From Candidatus Amarobacter glycogenicus (GTDB lineage Bacteria > Chloroflexota > Dehalococcoidia > Tepidiformales > Tepidiformaceae), in the NCBI GenBank assembly GCA_016719395.1, contig JADJZF010000015.1, positions 76,722 through 140,721 of the forward strand: a stretch of 64,000 nt of DNA, in the 5' to 3' direction. Made by a program: the position numbers and the translations under genes. The notes under the pieces were generated by a model that was given only the letters and a program-made list of their open reading frames with translations, had not been told where the DNA came from and made no database searches. Below are positions 23,496-32,724 of this stretch, in pieces. Positions within the stretch are counted from its first letter, which is position 1; each line of letters begins with the position of its first letter.

Positions 23496-23569
23496 CGACC
23501 CCGAGCAGATTCGAACTGCCGATCTCCACCTTGACAGGGTGGCATGTTAGGCCGCTACACCACGGGGCC
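23496..23569 (-). tRNA. tRNA-Asp (anticodon GTC)
   Basis: The minus strand gives acceptor GGCCCCG with CGGGGTC, D arm GTGTAGCGGCCTAAC, anticodon stem CACCC/GGGTG-type around loop CTGTCAA, and T arm GTTCGAATC. Anticodon GTC with discriminator G identifies aspartate. CCA is encoded (23495-23493). Confidence 0.95.
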
Positions 23570-23621
23570 AGCCGAATGAGCGTATCTGTTGAGGCTTTCT
23601 CGGGCAAGTTCGCCGGTGACT

Positions 23622-24297
23622 CTAGTCGACGTAACGTCTCGCCACGAGGATGATCCTGCTCGTGTAGTCGCCGCCCCCTCCTGGGCGCTCAACGAAGTCT
23701 CCGCCGCAGCTGATCAGCGTCACCTGTTCATCGTGGGGGCCGAGTCCCGGGAACACATATGCGTCCATCGCTCCGCTCTCCAGGGCCGCGAGTGGCACGG
23801 TGTCCACCGAGATCACGGTGTACGTGTGCAGGTCGCCGTTGACCATCGACACGTAGAGCGCGTCACCCGGAACTGCCTCCGCCAGGTTAGCGAAAGGGCC
23901 GCCTCCAAATCCTACGTAGTTGATGTGCGCCGCGAAGATGCTGTTGTTAGCGGGATATCCCGGCTGGCCGAAGCGGGCGTACCACGCGATTCGCTCCGGG
24001 CTCGACGGGTCCTGGAAGGTTTCACGGCCGCTCACGAAGGTCGTGTCTCGCGATTCGACCGGCCATTGGGCGGAGACTCCCGCACTCGCCAGGTAGAGCC
24101 AGGCGACGGGCCCGGCGTAAGCCACCGGTTTCGGCGTGGGAGATGGGGTGGGCGCCGGCTCGGCCCGGCTGATGCCCGGGGCAACCACCCGGTACTTGAG
24201 GTCGGCGGGAGGCGCCGTCTCGGCGGTCACGAGGGTGATCCCGTTCGCGGCCAGCACGATGGCGATGATGGCCGAGGGTGAGGAAGCTGCGGCTCAT
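23622..24297 (-). CDS. Sortase (class E/F-like), N-terminal frameshift
   Basis: A 224-residue membrane-anchored transpeptidase. The N-terminus MSRSFLTL joins IIAIVLAANGITLV into one transmembrane helix if one base of gg near 24272 is removed. A Pro/Thr/Ser linker (APTPSPTPKPV) follows, then the sortase barrel: SIFAAHINY (catalytic His), VTLISCGGDF (catalytic Cys in place of TLxTC), and SRIILVARR (catalytic Arg). Sortases attach surface proteins to the wall or build pili. No protein with a clear C-terminal sorting signal is seen in this window. ATG 24297 lies five bases after the hydrolase stop, so the two are co-transcribed. Confidence 0.85.
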
Positions 24298-24301
24298 CCA
24301 G

Positions 24302-25135
24302 TCACTTCTTCGCAGACTGCTCTGGCGTTGCCCAGTGCCGCAGCAGGCTTTCCGCCAGTAGCTTCGGTGCCAGCAGCGGGATGTTGTGACCGACACCTTC
24401 GAACCGCTCGAAGCGTAAGGCGGGGTTCTCCCTCCGCATCTTCTCCGCGATCGTGATGGAGACCTCGTTCGAAGTACCACCATGCACGTACAACGCTGGC
24501 CCCTGGATGTGCCGCCACTCTCGCCAGTAGCTGCGTGAACGCTGTTCGGTCACGCAGGCGGCCAGCGCTTCGCGGGAAGCTCTCCAGGTGAATGAACCAT
24601 CGGAGTGGGGGGAGAGGCGTGCGAGGAACACGGCTTCGTCCGCCGGCGTGGGCCGCCGGGTTCGGAACGCGAAGTCCAGCGCCGCGCCCCGGCTCTCGAA
24701 ACGTTCGGGTCGCGTGCCGATACCGCGCACGGTGTTTTCGATGTTCGCCTTCGAGGCTTCGGGCCCGATGTCGATGATTGCCACGCTTCTGAGGAGGTGT
24801 GGGAGTCGCGCAGCCAGCACGAGCGCGATGCGTGCCCCCATCGAATGCCCGGCGAGGTGGACGCGTTCCCCGAGCTGTTCGATGACGCTGGCGGCATCGG
24901 AGACCATGTCTGAGGCGGGTGTAGCCGTCGCTGGCGCCGCAGACTGGCCGTGACCGCGCTGGTCGAGTGCGACATAACGTCGGGTGGCGGGCAGGTGATC
25001 TACCGTCGGTCCCCAGACCTCGGCGACACCGGAAAGTCCATGAAGAAAAAGCACGGTCTCGCTCCCCTGTCCCCAGGTCAGTGTCCGAAACCGGAGCGGC
25101 CCCGTCTCGATGAACGAGGTCGTCGGGCCAATCAC
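24302..25135 (-). CDS. Alpha/beta hydrolase
   Basis: A 277-residue soluble hydrolase: oxyanion motif LHGLSG (about 31-36), nucleophile elbow GHSMGA (Ser near residue 97), cap region about 120-205, and the catalytic His in GVGHNIPLLAP near residue 253. The fold serves esterases, lactonases and haloalkane or epoxide enzymes; the substrate cannot be inferred. The start codon overlaps the livF stop by four bases, so it is translationally coupled to the importer operon. Confidence 0.82.
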   Translation of the reverse strand: MIGPTTSFIETGPLRFRTLTWGQGSETVLFLHGLSGVAEVWGPTVDHLPATRRYVALDQRGHGQSAAPATATPASDMVSDAASVIEQLGERVHLAGHSMGARIALVLAARLPHLLRSVAIIDIGPEASKANIENTVRGIGTRPERFESRGAALDFAFRTRRPTPADEAVFLARLSPHSDGSFTWRASREALAACVTEQRSRSYWREWRHIQGPALYVHGGTSNEVSITIAEKMRRENPALRFERFEGVGHNIPLLAPKLLAESLLRHWATPEQSAKK

Positions 25136-25837
25136 TCTTCACCGAGGTACGAACGGCGGACCGCATCATTGTTCGCCAGCTCGGCGCCAGTTCCCTGGAG
25201 CGTGATCACCCCGGATTCGAGGACATAGGCGCGGTCCGCGATCTCAAGCGCCATCAGCGCGTTCTGTTCGACCAGGAGGACCGTCGACCCTTGCTGCCGG
25301 ATCTGTGCGATCGTCGCGAAGATGGTCTCGACGAGCAGCGGTGAGAGGCCCATCGACGGCTCATCGAGGAGCAGCAGCGTCGGCCTGGCCATCAGTGCCC
25401 GGCCGATCGCCAGCATCTGCTGTTCGCCGCCGGAAAGGGTGCCGCCAGGCTGCCCGAGCCGTTCCTTCAGCCGCGGAAAGAGCCCGTAGACGCGGTCCAG
25501 GTCGCCGGAGAGGTCATCGTTACGCTGGTAGGCGCCCAGCAACAGATTCTCGTGGACGGTCATCCGATGGAAGATGCCCCGGCCCTCCGGCACGTGCGAC
25601 ATCCCGAGCTGGACGATCTTGTGCGGCGGCAGGCGGTCGATGGACTTGCCCCGAAAGGTCACCTGGCCCGCGCGCGGCCGGATGATCCCGGAGACTGCCC
25701 GGAGCGTGGTCGACTTGCCTGCCCCATTTGACCCGATCAGCGTGACGATCTCCCCGTCTTCGACCACGAGAGATGCCCTTGATGGCGGCGATTGCGCCGT
25801 AGCCCGCTGCGAGCCCCGACACCTCAAGGAGTGGCAT
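25132..25837 (-). CDS. livF: Branched-chain amino acid-type ABC importer ATPase LivF, frameshifted
   Basis: Repaired, a 234-residue ATPase: MPLLEVSGLAAGYGAIAAIK, then SLVVEDGEIVTLIGSNGAGKSTT (Walker A), LSGGEQQMLAIGRALM (signature) and LLLLDEPSMGLSP (Walker B). The frame breaks at about 25775, in the GGG of caaggg; removing one G gives a seamless IKASLVVEDGE. It energises uptake of branched-chain amino acids or related compounds with LivG. ATG 25837 follows gagggtg and overlaps the end of livG. Confidence 0.88.
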
Positions 25838-26723
25838 GGCCACCCTCTTTGAGCGCTCTCGTCCCCAGGTACGCTTCGACGACCCTGGCGTCCTTTTGGA
25901 CCTGGGCCGGCGTCCCTTCGGAAATTTTCCGGCCGTAGTCCAGCACCGTTATCTGTTCGCAGACACCCATGACCACACGCATCTGGTGCTCGATGAGCAC
26001 GATCGTGGTATCGAACTCATCGCGAATGCGGCGGATGAGCGCCACCATCGCGGAGCTTTCCTGGGGGTTCATTCCTGCGGTCGGCTCGTCCAGGAGCAGG
26101 AGTCTCGGGCCGGTCGCAAGCGCCCGCGCGATCTCGAGCCGGCGCTGGTCGCCGTACGGGAGATTGCGGGCGACGACATTTTCCCGTCCACCGAGCCCTG
26201 CGCTCTTCAAGAGCTGCTGGCCTCGTTCGACCGCGTCGCGCTCGTGACGCCGTGCGGCCGGGGGCCGCACGATCGCGCCCGCGATCTCCGCCAGTCCGGC
26301 GGCGAGCGCCATCGGCACGCGGACCGGAATGCGCATCTTGTCGATCAGAACGTACCGTTCGCGCCGGCTCAGGGTGTGGTATCCCGTCACCCCGCCGATC
26401 CGCCGGTGGCTGGCGACCAGCACGTTCTCGATGGTTGTCATGTTCGAGAAGAGCCGGATGTTCTGGAACGTGCGCGAGATCCCGGCGGCCGAGATCTCGT
26501 GCGGCGCGAAGCCGTCAATCCGGTCGCTCGAAAGCCAGACCCCGCCAGCGGTTGGCCGGTAAAAACCGGTGAGGCAGTTGAAGAGTGTGGTCTTCCCTGC
26601 CCCGTTTGGGCCGATCAGCCCGTGGATCTCGCCGGCCGGCACTCGCAGCGAAACATCTGAAAGCGCGCTCAGCCCCTCGAACTGCATGCCCAATCCCCGT
26701 ACTTCGAGGTCTCCTGCAGCCAT
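25824..26723 (-). CDS. livG: Branched-chain amino acid-type ABC importer ATPase LivG
   Basis: A 299-residue ATPase with Walker A GPNGAGKTT (about 37-45), the LivG-specific GISRTFQNIRLFSNMTTIENVLVA, signature NLPYGDQRRLEIARAL, Walker B LLLLDEPTAGMNP and the C-terminal EAYLGT. The insertion HTLSRRERYVLIDKM...RPPAARRHERD is typical of LivG. It couples to LivM/LivH. Its ATG shares one base with the livM stop. Confidence 0.95.
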   Translation of the reverse strand: MAAGDLEVRGLGMQFEGLSALSDVSLRVPAGEIHGLIGPNGAGKTTLFNCLTGFYRPTAGGVWLSSDRIDGFAPHEISAAGISRTFQNIRLFSNMTTIENVLVASHRRIGGVTGYHTLSRRERYVLIDKMRIPVRVPMALAAGLAEIAGAIVRPPAARRHERDAVERGQQLLKSAGLGGRENVVARNLPYGDQRRLEIARALATGPRLLLLDEPTAGMNPQESSAMVALIRRIRDEFDTTIVLIEHQMRVVMGVCEQITVLDYGRKISEGTPAQVQKDARVVEAYLGTRALKEGGHATP

Positions 26724-27859
26724 CAGGCCGATCCTGCGGGCGCCGGTTCTTCGGCGGTGAATTCGAGTTCTCGGCGGCGGCTGGGGAAGAGGCCCGATGG
26801 GCGTAGGACCATCACCATTACCAAAAGTGCCCCGAAGACGATGAAGCGGTACAGCGCGAGCTTGTCACCCCACTCCTCCGAAGGCGGGAGCTTGCCGAGG
26901 TCAGCGAAGGAGACGGCGTTGAATCCGTCGATGAAGACGTTCAGGCCGTCGCGCAGCCACTCGAACTTCGCGAGCACGTCGGCGGTCTCCTGGAACTGCA
27001 GGAGCTCCGGGACACCGATCAGCATCGCCGAGCCCGCGATTACGCCGGTGGTGTTCCCCATGCCGCCGATGATGACCAGTGCGAGCACGTTGATGCTGAC
27101 GATCAGGCTGAATTGGGCCGGTGCGACGAAGTCCACGAATGGAGCGTAGATCGCGCCGCCCAGCGCCCCGATCGAGGCGCCGATTGCGAATGCCATGAGC
27201 TTGTACCGGACCGTGTTGATGCCCATCCCCTGGGCGACGTCTTCGTCCTCGCGGATGGCTTCCCACGCGCGCCCCACCTTCGAGTCACGCAGCCTGGCCG
27301 TGACGAACCAGACAGCCATCGCCGCGATCAAGATCATGATGAAGAACTCGCGGACGCTGTCGACGGTTTCCGCGCCGTAGTCCGGCTTCGCCAGCGCGAA
27401 GATCCCCGAAGATCCCCGCGTGTAATCGTCCATGTTGAGCGCGAGGATGCGGATGATTTCGCCGAAGCCCAGCGTCACGATGGCAAGGTAGTCTCCCCTC
27501 AGTGGCAACACCGGCAGTCCCAGGAGCATCCCGATCCCGGCCCCCGCGAATACCGCCATCGGCAGCAGCACCCAGTAGTTCACCACTCCGTCGACCGATG
27601 GCGAGATCGGCGCACCCCAGATGGCGACAACGTAGGCTCCGGTGGCGAAGAACGCGACGAACCCGAGGTCTAGCAAACCGGCAAGCCCGACTACCACGTT
27701 CAGGCCCATCCCGAGCGTCGCGTAGAGCGTGACCAGGAAGAGCATCCGCACCCAGGTGTCGTCCAGGAAGTACCACCCCAGCAGCCCAACGATGAGAAAG
27801 ATCAATGCGTGCGCCCACTCCGGCAGGCGCGGGACTCCGGGGCGGACAGACTCAAGCAC
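26723..27859 (-). CDS. livM: Branched-chain amino acid-type ABC importer permease LivM
   Basis: A 378-residue permease with about ten membrane helices: TLYATLGMGLNVVVGLAGLLDLGFVAFFATGAYVVA, LRGDYLAIVTLGFGEIIRI and the cytoplasmic coupling motif VGRAWEAIREDEDVAQGMGIN. The GTG at 27859 is chosen because aaggagacgaagc stands just before it and it overlaps livH by eight bases; an ATG-less longer form from 27910 is possible. The C-terminus ends with a charged tail (SRRRELEFTAEE). Confidence 0.92.
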   Translation of the reverse strand: MLESVRPGVPRLPEWAHALIFLIVGLLGWYFLDDTWVRMLFLVTLYATLGMGLNVVVGLAGLLDLGFVAFFATGAYVVAIWGAPISPSVDGVVNYWVLLPMAVFAGAGIGMLLGLPVLPLRGDYLAIVTLGFGEIIRILALNMDDYTRGSSGIFALAKPDYGAETVDSVREFFIMILIAAMAVWFVTARLRDSKVGRAWEAIREDEDVAQGMGINTVRYKLMAFAIGASIGALGGAIYAPFVDFVAPAQFSLIVSINVLALVIIGGMGNTTGVIAGSAMLIGVPELLQFQETADVLAKFEWLRDGLNVFIDGFNAVSFADLGKLPPSEEWGDKLALYRFIVFGALLVMVMVLRPSGLFPSRRRELEFTAEEPAPAGSA

Positions 27860-28811
27860 GCTTCGTCTCCTTCTGTCCGAAGATGCCGTTCGGCCGGAAG
27901 ATGAGGACAAGGACGAGGAGGCTAAACGCGACGACGTCTTTCCACTGGTTCGGGAGACTAACCCCGGGGATCTCGTTCAGAAGCTCCCGGCCGACGGTCT
28001 CGGTTAGCCCGAGGAAGTACCCGCCGATGACGGCGCCCTGGACGCTCCCAATCCCGCCGAGGACCGCGGCCGTAAATGCCTTTACGCCGGGAATGAACCC
28101 CATGCTTCCGCGGATGGCACTGTAAAAGAGCCCGTAAAGCACACCCGCAACGCCAGCCATGATCGCGCCCAGCGCGAACGTGACCACAATCGCCCGGTTC
28201 ACGTCGATCCCCATGAGCGAAGCGTTGTCGCGGCTCTCTGCCACGGCGCGGATCCCACGGCCGAGCTTCGTCCGTTGGATGACCCACCAGAGTCCGCCCA
28301 TCATCGCCAGGGAGGAACCCATCAGGAAGATTTGCAGGGCCGAAATCGTCAACGGCCCCAGTTCCAGGGCGCCATCCGGGAAGATGCTCGGGTAGTACTT
28401 CGATCGCCCCGTCAGGAAACCGTCATCGACAAGGTGGCTCAGGAACACGCTCACGCCGATTGCGCTGATCAGCGGCGCCAGGCGGGGCGCGTTGCGCAGT
28501 GGCCGATACGCGATGCGCTCGATGGCCAACGCCGTCCCCATCGAGGCGGCACTCGCCGCGATCATGGCCAGTACCAGGGCCAGCGCGATCATCGCGCCGG
28601 ACGTGTCATCTCCGCCCATCGCGACGAGGACGCCGTAACCGGCGAACGATCCGATCATGAAGACCTCGCCGTGGGCGAAGTTAATCAGTTGAAGCACGCC
28701 GTAGACCATCGTGTAGCCGAGCGCGATCAGCGCGTAAATACTGCCTGTCGTCAGCCCGTTGACCAGCTGGTCGGCCCAGAATTCGGCCGAGGTCAAGAAG
28801 ATGACCGTCAT
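27852..28811 (-). CDS. livH: Branched-chain amino acid-type ABC importer permease LivH
   Basis: A 319-residue permease with about eight helices and the LivH landmarks GLTTGSIYALIALGYTMVYGVLQLINFAHGEVFMIGSFAGY, RTKLGRGIRAVAESRDNASLMGI (coupling helix) and GSVQGAVIGGYFLGLTE. First gene after the substrate-binding protein and its hairpin, leading the HMGF-hydrolase-sortase run. Confidence 0.94.
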   Translation of the reverse strand: MTVIFLTSAEFWADQLVNGLTTGSIYALIALGYTMVYGVLQLINFAHGEVFMIGSFAGYGVLVAMGGDDTSGAMIALALVLAMIAASAASMGTALAIERIAYRPLRNAPRLAPLISAIGVSVFLSHLVDDGFLTGRSKYYPSIFPDGALELGPLTISALQIFLMGSSLAMMGGLWWVIQRTKLGRGIRAVAESRDNASLMGIDVNRAIVVTFALGAIMAGVAGVLYGLFYSAIRGSMGFIPGVKAFTAAVLGGIGSVQGAVIGGYFLGLTETVGRELLNEIPGVSLPNQWKDVVAFSLLVLVLIFRPNGIFGQKETKRA

Positions 28812-28840
28812 CTCCGGTCTCCGTGGTCCTTATATGGAAA

Positions 28841-28873
28841 CGGGAGAGGTGGCTCAAAGTGCCGCCTCTCCCG
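28841..28873 (-). terminator. Hairpin between livK and livH
   Basis: CGGGAGAGGTGGC (28841-28853) pairs with GCCGCCTCTCCCG (28861-28873) with a single T-G wobble and a 7-base loop; on the minus strand TTTCC follows. Placed 30 bases after the binding-protein stop, it probably acts as a partial terminator so that the binding protein is made in excess over the permease. Confidence 0.75.
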
Positions 28874-28902
28874 TCTATTAGCGATTCAGCGCAGCAGGAA
28901 GC

Positions 28903-30162
28903 TTACTTCTTGCCCGCTTCGAGTTGCACGTACTTGCCGCCCACGACTTTGAACAATCGGACCACGGCGCCCGCGCGGTTGCCGTTGTCCTGGAACTCGA
29001 CCTTCCCGGAAGCGCCCTCGAAGCTGCTCTTCTTGATTTCTTCGTTGAGCTTCTTCAGGTCGATTTCGAGCTTGCCACCTTTTTCGACGGCGACCTTGTC
29101 GAGAGCCTTGAGGATCGCGGTGGCCGCGTCGTAGGCCTCGGCGCCGAAGGTTGCGCTGTCTGCGTTGCCCTTGAACTTCGCCGCGTACTTCTGCTTGTAG
29201 GTGTCGAACTGCGAACCCGTCGTGCCCGGAAGCGCGAGGTAGGCGCCTTCGGCGGCGTCTTTGGCGCCGCTCAGCAGTTCGTCGTTCTTGATGCCGTCGC
29301 CGCCGATGTATGGGATCGACTTGAGGTCGGCGTCCGCCCGGAGCTGCTGCAGGAACGGAGTCGCTTCCGCGTAGAAGCCGGCCTGGTAGATGACGTCCGG
29401 CTTCGCGGCCTTGATGTTGGCGATGATCGACTTGAAGTCGGTCGTCTTCTTCTCGTATCCGGCCGGCGTGCCGACGATCTCGCCGCCTTCGGCCTTGAAC
29501 GACTTCTGGAACTCGGCTGCGAGGTCCTTGCCATAGTCATCGGTATCGAACACGACGAAGGCTTTCTTCGCCTTCAGTGTGTCGTACGCGAACTGCGCCT
29601 GCGCCTTCGCCTCGTCGGCGTTCAGGACCGGCACGCGGAAGAAGGTGACGTATGGGCCTTCCGGCCGAGTCGGTGTGGTCAGGTCGCCTGCCGTCGCCGA
29701 GGGAGAGATATGCGTGATGCCTGCGTCATCGAAGATTTTGAGGCTCGCGCGTGTTCCGCCGGAGCAGATCGGGCCAATTGCCGCAACGACGTTCGCCTTC
29801 ACCAGGCGGTCGGCAGCCGCCGGGCCACCCTCGGGGCTGCAAAGGTCATCCTCGCGGACCCACTTGATTTTCTTCCCCTTGATCGTGATGCCTTCGCCGC
29901 CGACCTCCGCTGAGTCGGCGATCGGGATACCCAGGCCGGCAACTTCACCGGTGAGGGCGCTGGAAATGCCGATAGGGATGTCGCCATCGATAGTCACGAC
30001 CCGGGCTTTATCCAGGCCAGCTGTCTTGTAGCCCGCGTCCGTAAACCCGGCGGAGCTGCTGTCGTCGTCATCGTCGCCGCTGCAGGCCACTGCGAAGATC
30101 GCCAGAAGGGCAACCATCGCCATCAGCCAGGTCCAGCGGGACATCTTTCCACTGTGGGTCAT
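28903..30162 (-). CDS. Branched-chain amino acid-type ABC substrate-binding lipoprotein
   Basis: A 419-residue Peripla_BP_6-type receptor. The signal ends in lipobox AVAC with Cys27, followed by an acidic linker GDDDDDSSS. The fold is typical: IPIGISSALTGEVAGLGIPIADSAEV, IGPICSGGTRASLKIFDDAGITHISPSATAG, DDYGKDLAAEFQKSF, DVIYQAGFYAEATPFLQQLR. It captures the ligand outside the membrane for LivHMGF. Residues around the binding site differ among amino acid, urea and aromatic-acid receptors, so the ligand is not fixed. ATG 30162 follows ggaggaggactcagga. Confidence 0.93.
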   Translation of the reverse strand: MTHSGKMSRWTWLMAMVALLAIFAVACSGDDDDDSSSAGFTDAGYKTAGLDKARVVTIDGDIPIGISSALTGEVAGLGIPIADSAEVGGEGITIKGKKIKWVREDDLCSPEGGPAAADRLVKANVVAAIGPICSGGTRASLKIFDDAGITHISPSATAGDLTTPTRPEGPYVTFFRVPVLNADEAKAQAQFAYDTLKAKKAFVVFDTDDYGKDLAAEFQKSFKAEGGEIVGTPAGYEKKTTDFKSIIANIKAAKPDVIYQAGFYAEATPFLQQLRADADLKSIPYIGGDGIKNDELLSGAKDAAEGAYLALPGTTGSQFDTYKQKYAAKFKGNADSATFGAEAYDAATAILKALDKVAVEKGGKLEIDLKKLNEEIKKSSFEGASGKVEFQDNGNRAGAVVRLFKVVGGKYVQLEAGKK

Positions 30163-30182
30163 TTCCTGAGTCCTCCTCCATG

Positions 30183-30198
30183 CTTACCGGTCGGTAAG
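30183..30198. promoter_or_regulatory. TetR-type operator CTTACCGGTCGGTAAG
   Basis: A perfect 16-base palindrome (CTTACCG-GT-CGGTAAG) between the probable transcription start and the ribosome site of the livK gene. Length and ACCG..CGGT core are typical for TetR-family repressors of acyl-CoA and amino-acid breakdown genes. Bound protein would block elongation. Confidence 0.65.
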
Positions 30199-30226
30199 TC
30201 CCTTACACCGGTACGCAGTCGGCGGG

Positions 30227-30255
30227 ATACTAGGATTCACAGCGTTCTGAGTCAA
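30227..30255 (-). promoter_or_regulatory. Sigma-70-type promoter of the liv operon
   Basis: On the minus strand TTGACT (30250-30255), a 17-base spacer and TAGTAT (30227-30232) form a near-consensus promoter about 65 bases upstream of the binding-protein start codon. Confidence 0.7.
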
Positions 30256-30282
30256 GGAATCCGGGAAGGCGGTTCCCGCTGG

Positions 30283-30633
30283 TTAATCGCCGGTCGGGTA
30301 ACCGGCGGCCACCCATGCCTGTGTGCCGCCCTCCACGTTGGAGAGCGGGAGCTCGTCCACTCCGGCGGCAATCGCGAACTCGGCGGCGAGCGCGCTTCGC
30401 GCTCCCGACTTGCAGATGAAGAGGACTTCTTTTCCCCCGGCGAAATCGCGGATCTGCTTCGCCTCGCCGATGACGCTGTTCACCGGTATGAGCCGGACGC
30501 CTGTGGCGTGTACTTCGACGTATTCGTTGGGCTCGCGAACGTCGACCATGACCGCTTCGCCTTTGTCCAGCTTCTCCTTGGCCTCGGCCACGGTAATCCT
30601 GGTAAATGGTTCTCGCGGATCTTTGGTTGCCAT
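30283..30633 (-). CDS. Single-domain rhodanese-like sulfurtransferase
   Basis: A 116-residue cytoplasmic protein with the rhodanese pattern: ITVAEAKEKLDKGEAVMVDVREPNEY, and the active loop CKSGARS with C74 near residues 74-80, ending NVEGGTQAWVAAGYPTGD. GlpE-like enzymes carry sulfur as a Cys persulfide between thiosulfate and thiol acceptors. ATG 30633 follows cggagggcagga. It stands alone, reading into the region upstream of the liv promoter. Confidence 0.9.
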   Translation of the reverse strand: MATKDPREPFTRITVAEAKEKLDKGEAVMVDVREPNEYVEVHATGVRLIPVNSVIGEAKQIRDFAGGKEVLFICKSGARSALAAEFAIAAGVDELPLSNVEGGTQAWVAAGYPTGD

Positions 30634-30726
30634 TCCTGCCCTCCGATTGTTGACTAACTGGGTCGACAATATCGTACCAAGCGTCTGCCCTTGCTGCCAC
30701 TGCAGCCACCGATGCAGACTCCTTGC

Positions 30727-31559
30727 ATGACTGGACCCCTTGGTATCGAACCTGCAGCACTCCTCGCCGAGTGGACGCGACGCGTCCGCGCGAACAACGA
30801 ACAGGCGGAGCGCGTCCGCGAACGCCCCGAACGGCCCGACTTCTACGCTCCCGTCGCGGGTAGCTTCAAAGTCGACCCACGGCGCACCAACGAACCCGCC
30901 CTGGATGTCCTCCGCGTGATGGTCCAGCCGGGCGAGACGTGGCTGGATATTGGCGCTGGCGCCGGGCGGTATGCCCTCCCGCTGGCGCTCGCCGGCGCCA
31001 GCGTTGTCGCGCTCGACCCGTCGAAGGCGATGCTCGCCGGCCTCCGCGAAGCGATGACCGAGTTCGAGGTCGGCGGCATCACGGCTATCGAGGCACGCTG
31101 GCCAACCGAAGATCCACCGGTCGCCGACGTCGCCTTCATCGCTCACGTTAGCTACGACATTGCCGAAATCGGACCCTTCCTTGATGCCATGGAGGCTTCC
31201 GCCCGCCGCATGTGCGTCGCCGTCCTCCTCTCGGAGGCGCCCGCCACGGCGGCCGCCGGACTCTGGCCCGCCGTCCACGGCGAGCCCCGCGATTTGCTGC
31301 CTGCCCTTCCGGAGTTCCTGGCTCTCTGCTCGCGCGCGGAAAGCTCTTCAACGTCTGGCTCGGCGAACGCGGCGCGATGGGCTACCCCTCGCTCGAGGCG
31401 ATGGAAGGCTTCTCCCGGCAGCAGCTTTTCATCGAACCCGATGGCCCGGGCGCCCGGCGCCTGCACGAAGTCCTGCCCGCCCTCGCCTACGAACGCGACG
31501 GCCGCTACTACCTTTCCGATCGCCCGACGCCACTCGGCATCGTCAGCTGGAAGCCATAA
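30727..31559 (+). CDS. SAM-dependent methyltransferase, frameshifted
   Basis: Repaired, 277 residues. SAM-binding motif I is WLDIGAGAGRYALPLALAG (about 79-97), followed by VVALDPSKAML and a helical tail. The frame changes at about 31325, where adding one base joins ALPEFLA to LLARGKLFNVWLGERG; the second part ends YYLSDRPTPLGIVSWKP. The catalytic domain is intact in the first frame. The substrate is unknown. ATG 30727 is chosen over ATG 30712; neither has a strong ribosome site. Confidence 0.75.
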
Positions 31560-31686
31560 AGATCTGGGACACGCCGACCCTGGAGTGGCCCAAGGCCATT
31601 GTCTCGCACCGCTCCGCGGGATTCCCCAATCCCTCACGTGCGCGTAAGATTCGCCGTTATCACACATCCAGGCAGGTAGCGATCCT

Positions 31687-32589
31687 ATGGCGGGAAAACT
31701 CGAAGGTAAGACCGCGATCATCACCGGCGCCGGCCGCGGCATCGGCCGCGAAGTCGCGCTCCTCTACGCCCGCGAAGGCGCCCAGGTCGTCGTCAACGAC
31801 CTCGGCGTGTCCGTCTCCGGTGAAGGCGCCGATAACTCTCCCGCCGCCCAGACGGTCGCGGAAATCAAGGCGGCCGGCGGCCAGGCCATCGCGAACTACG
31901 GCGATGTCTCCGATATGGACCAGGCCGAGGATCTCGTCCGGACGGCCCTCAACGAGTTCGGCAAGCTCGACATCCTCGTAAACGTGGCCGGTATCCTCCG
32001 CGACCGCATGATCTTCAACATGACCGAAGAGGAGTGGGATGCGGTGGTTCGCGTCCATCTGAAGGGCACCTTCGCCACCAGCCGCTTCGCTTCGATTCAC
32101 TGGCGCCAGGCTCGCAACGGTGGACGCATCATCAATTTCACCTCGGGATCAGGCCTCTTCGGCGCACCCGGCCAGCCTAACTACGCCGCGGCCAAGATGG
32201 GCATCTGGGGCCTCACCCTCAGCTGCGCGCGTGCCCTCGGCCGTTACGGCGTCACGGCGAACTCCATCGGGCCCGGTGCGGCCACCCGTATGACCGACAC
32301 CGTGCCCACCGAACGCGCCCAGGGTGGTGCGACGCGCGTCGTCGCTGACGAGGCCAAGGGCACCGAACGGGACCCGGCAAATATCGCCCCGCCGCTCGTC
32401 TACCTGGCCAGCGATGAGGGGAACTGGATCAGCGGCCGCTGCTTCGGCATCCGCGGCTACAACATCACCCTCTATAGCAACATCGCGCCCCAGGTGGTGC
32501 TCCAGGGCAACAAGATGTGGACCACGGACGAACTCTCGAAGATGATGCCGTCCACTTTCAAACAGTTCATTCCGGCAGTTCAGGGCTAA
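31687..32589 (+). CDS. SDR-family 3-hydroxyacyl-CoA dehydrogenase-like oxidoreductase
   Basis: A 300-residue short-chain dehydrogenase: cofactor motif TGAGRGIG (14-21), VVVNDLG acidic end of beta-2 (NAD preference), NVAGI, catalytic SGSG and YAAAK. The VVNDLGVSVSGEGAD insertion and NLGPGAATRMT-like loop resemble the hydroxyacyl-CoA dehydrogenase domain of peroxisomal-type multifunctional proteins. The C-terminus is extended (SNIAPQVVLQGNKMWTTDELSKMM). It is convergent with the acyl-CoA dehydrogenase gene, consistent with fatty- or ring-acid breakdown. Confidence 0.85.
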   Translation: MAGKLEGKTAIITGAGRGIGREVALLYAREGAQVVVNDLGVSVSGEGADNSPAAQTVAEIKAAGGQAIANYGDVSDMDQAEDLVRTALNEFGKLDILVNVAGILRDRMIFNMTEEEWDAVVRVHLKGTFATSRFASIHWRQARNGGRIINFTSGSGLFGAPGQPNYAAAKMGIWGLTLSCARALGRYGVTANSIGPGAATRMTDTVPTERAQGGATRVVADEAKGTERDPANIAPPLVYLASDEGNWISGRCFGIRGYNITLYSNIAPQVVLQGNKMWTTDELSKMMPSTFKQFIPAVQG

Positions 32590-32610
32590 CGCCGACACAC
32601 CGCCAGACGA

Positions 32611-32634
32611 AAAGGCTCGCAGTAATGCGGGCCT
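32611..32634 (+). terminator. Weak hairpin after the SDR gene
   Basis: AAGGCTCGCA and TGCGGGCCTT pair around GTAA with one T-G wobble and are followed by CTTC. It lies 22 bases after the SDR stop and backs up the stronger hairpin downstream. Confidence 0.5.
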
Positions 32635-32666
32635 TCTTCGCGTTGGTGCTGGTCTCCAGGAGACAG

Positions 32667-32696
32667 ACAGGCCCGGCGTAATCGCGCCGGGCCTGT
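32667..32696. terminator. Strong bidirectional hairpin
   Basis: A perfect 12-bp stem (ACAGGCCCGGCG with its complement) around a 6-base loop, centred between the convergent SDR and acyl-CoA dehydrogenase genes. No long T run, but the stability and position support termination on both strands. Confidence 0.65.
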
Positions 32697-32724
32697 GCTG
32701 AGAGAAACGAGATGACTGCGCGGT

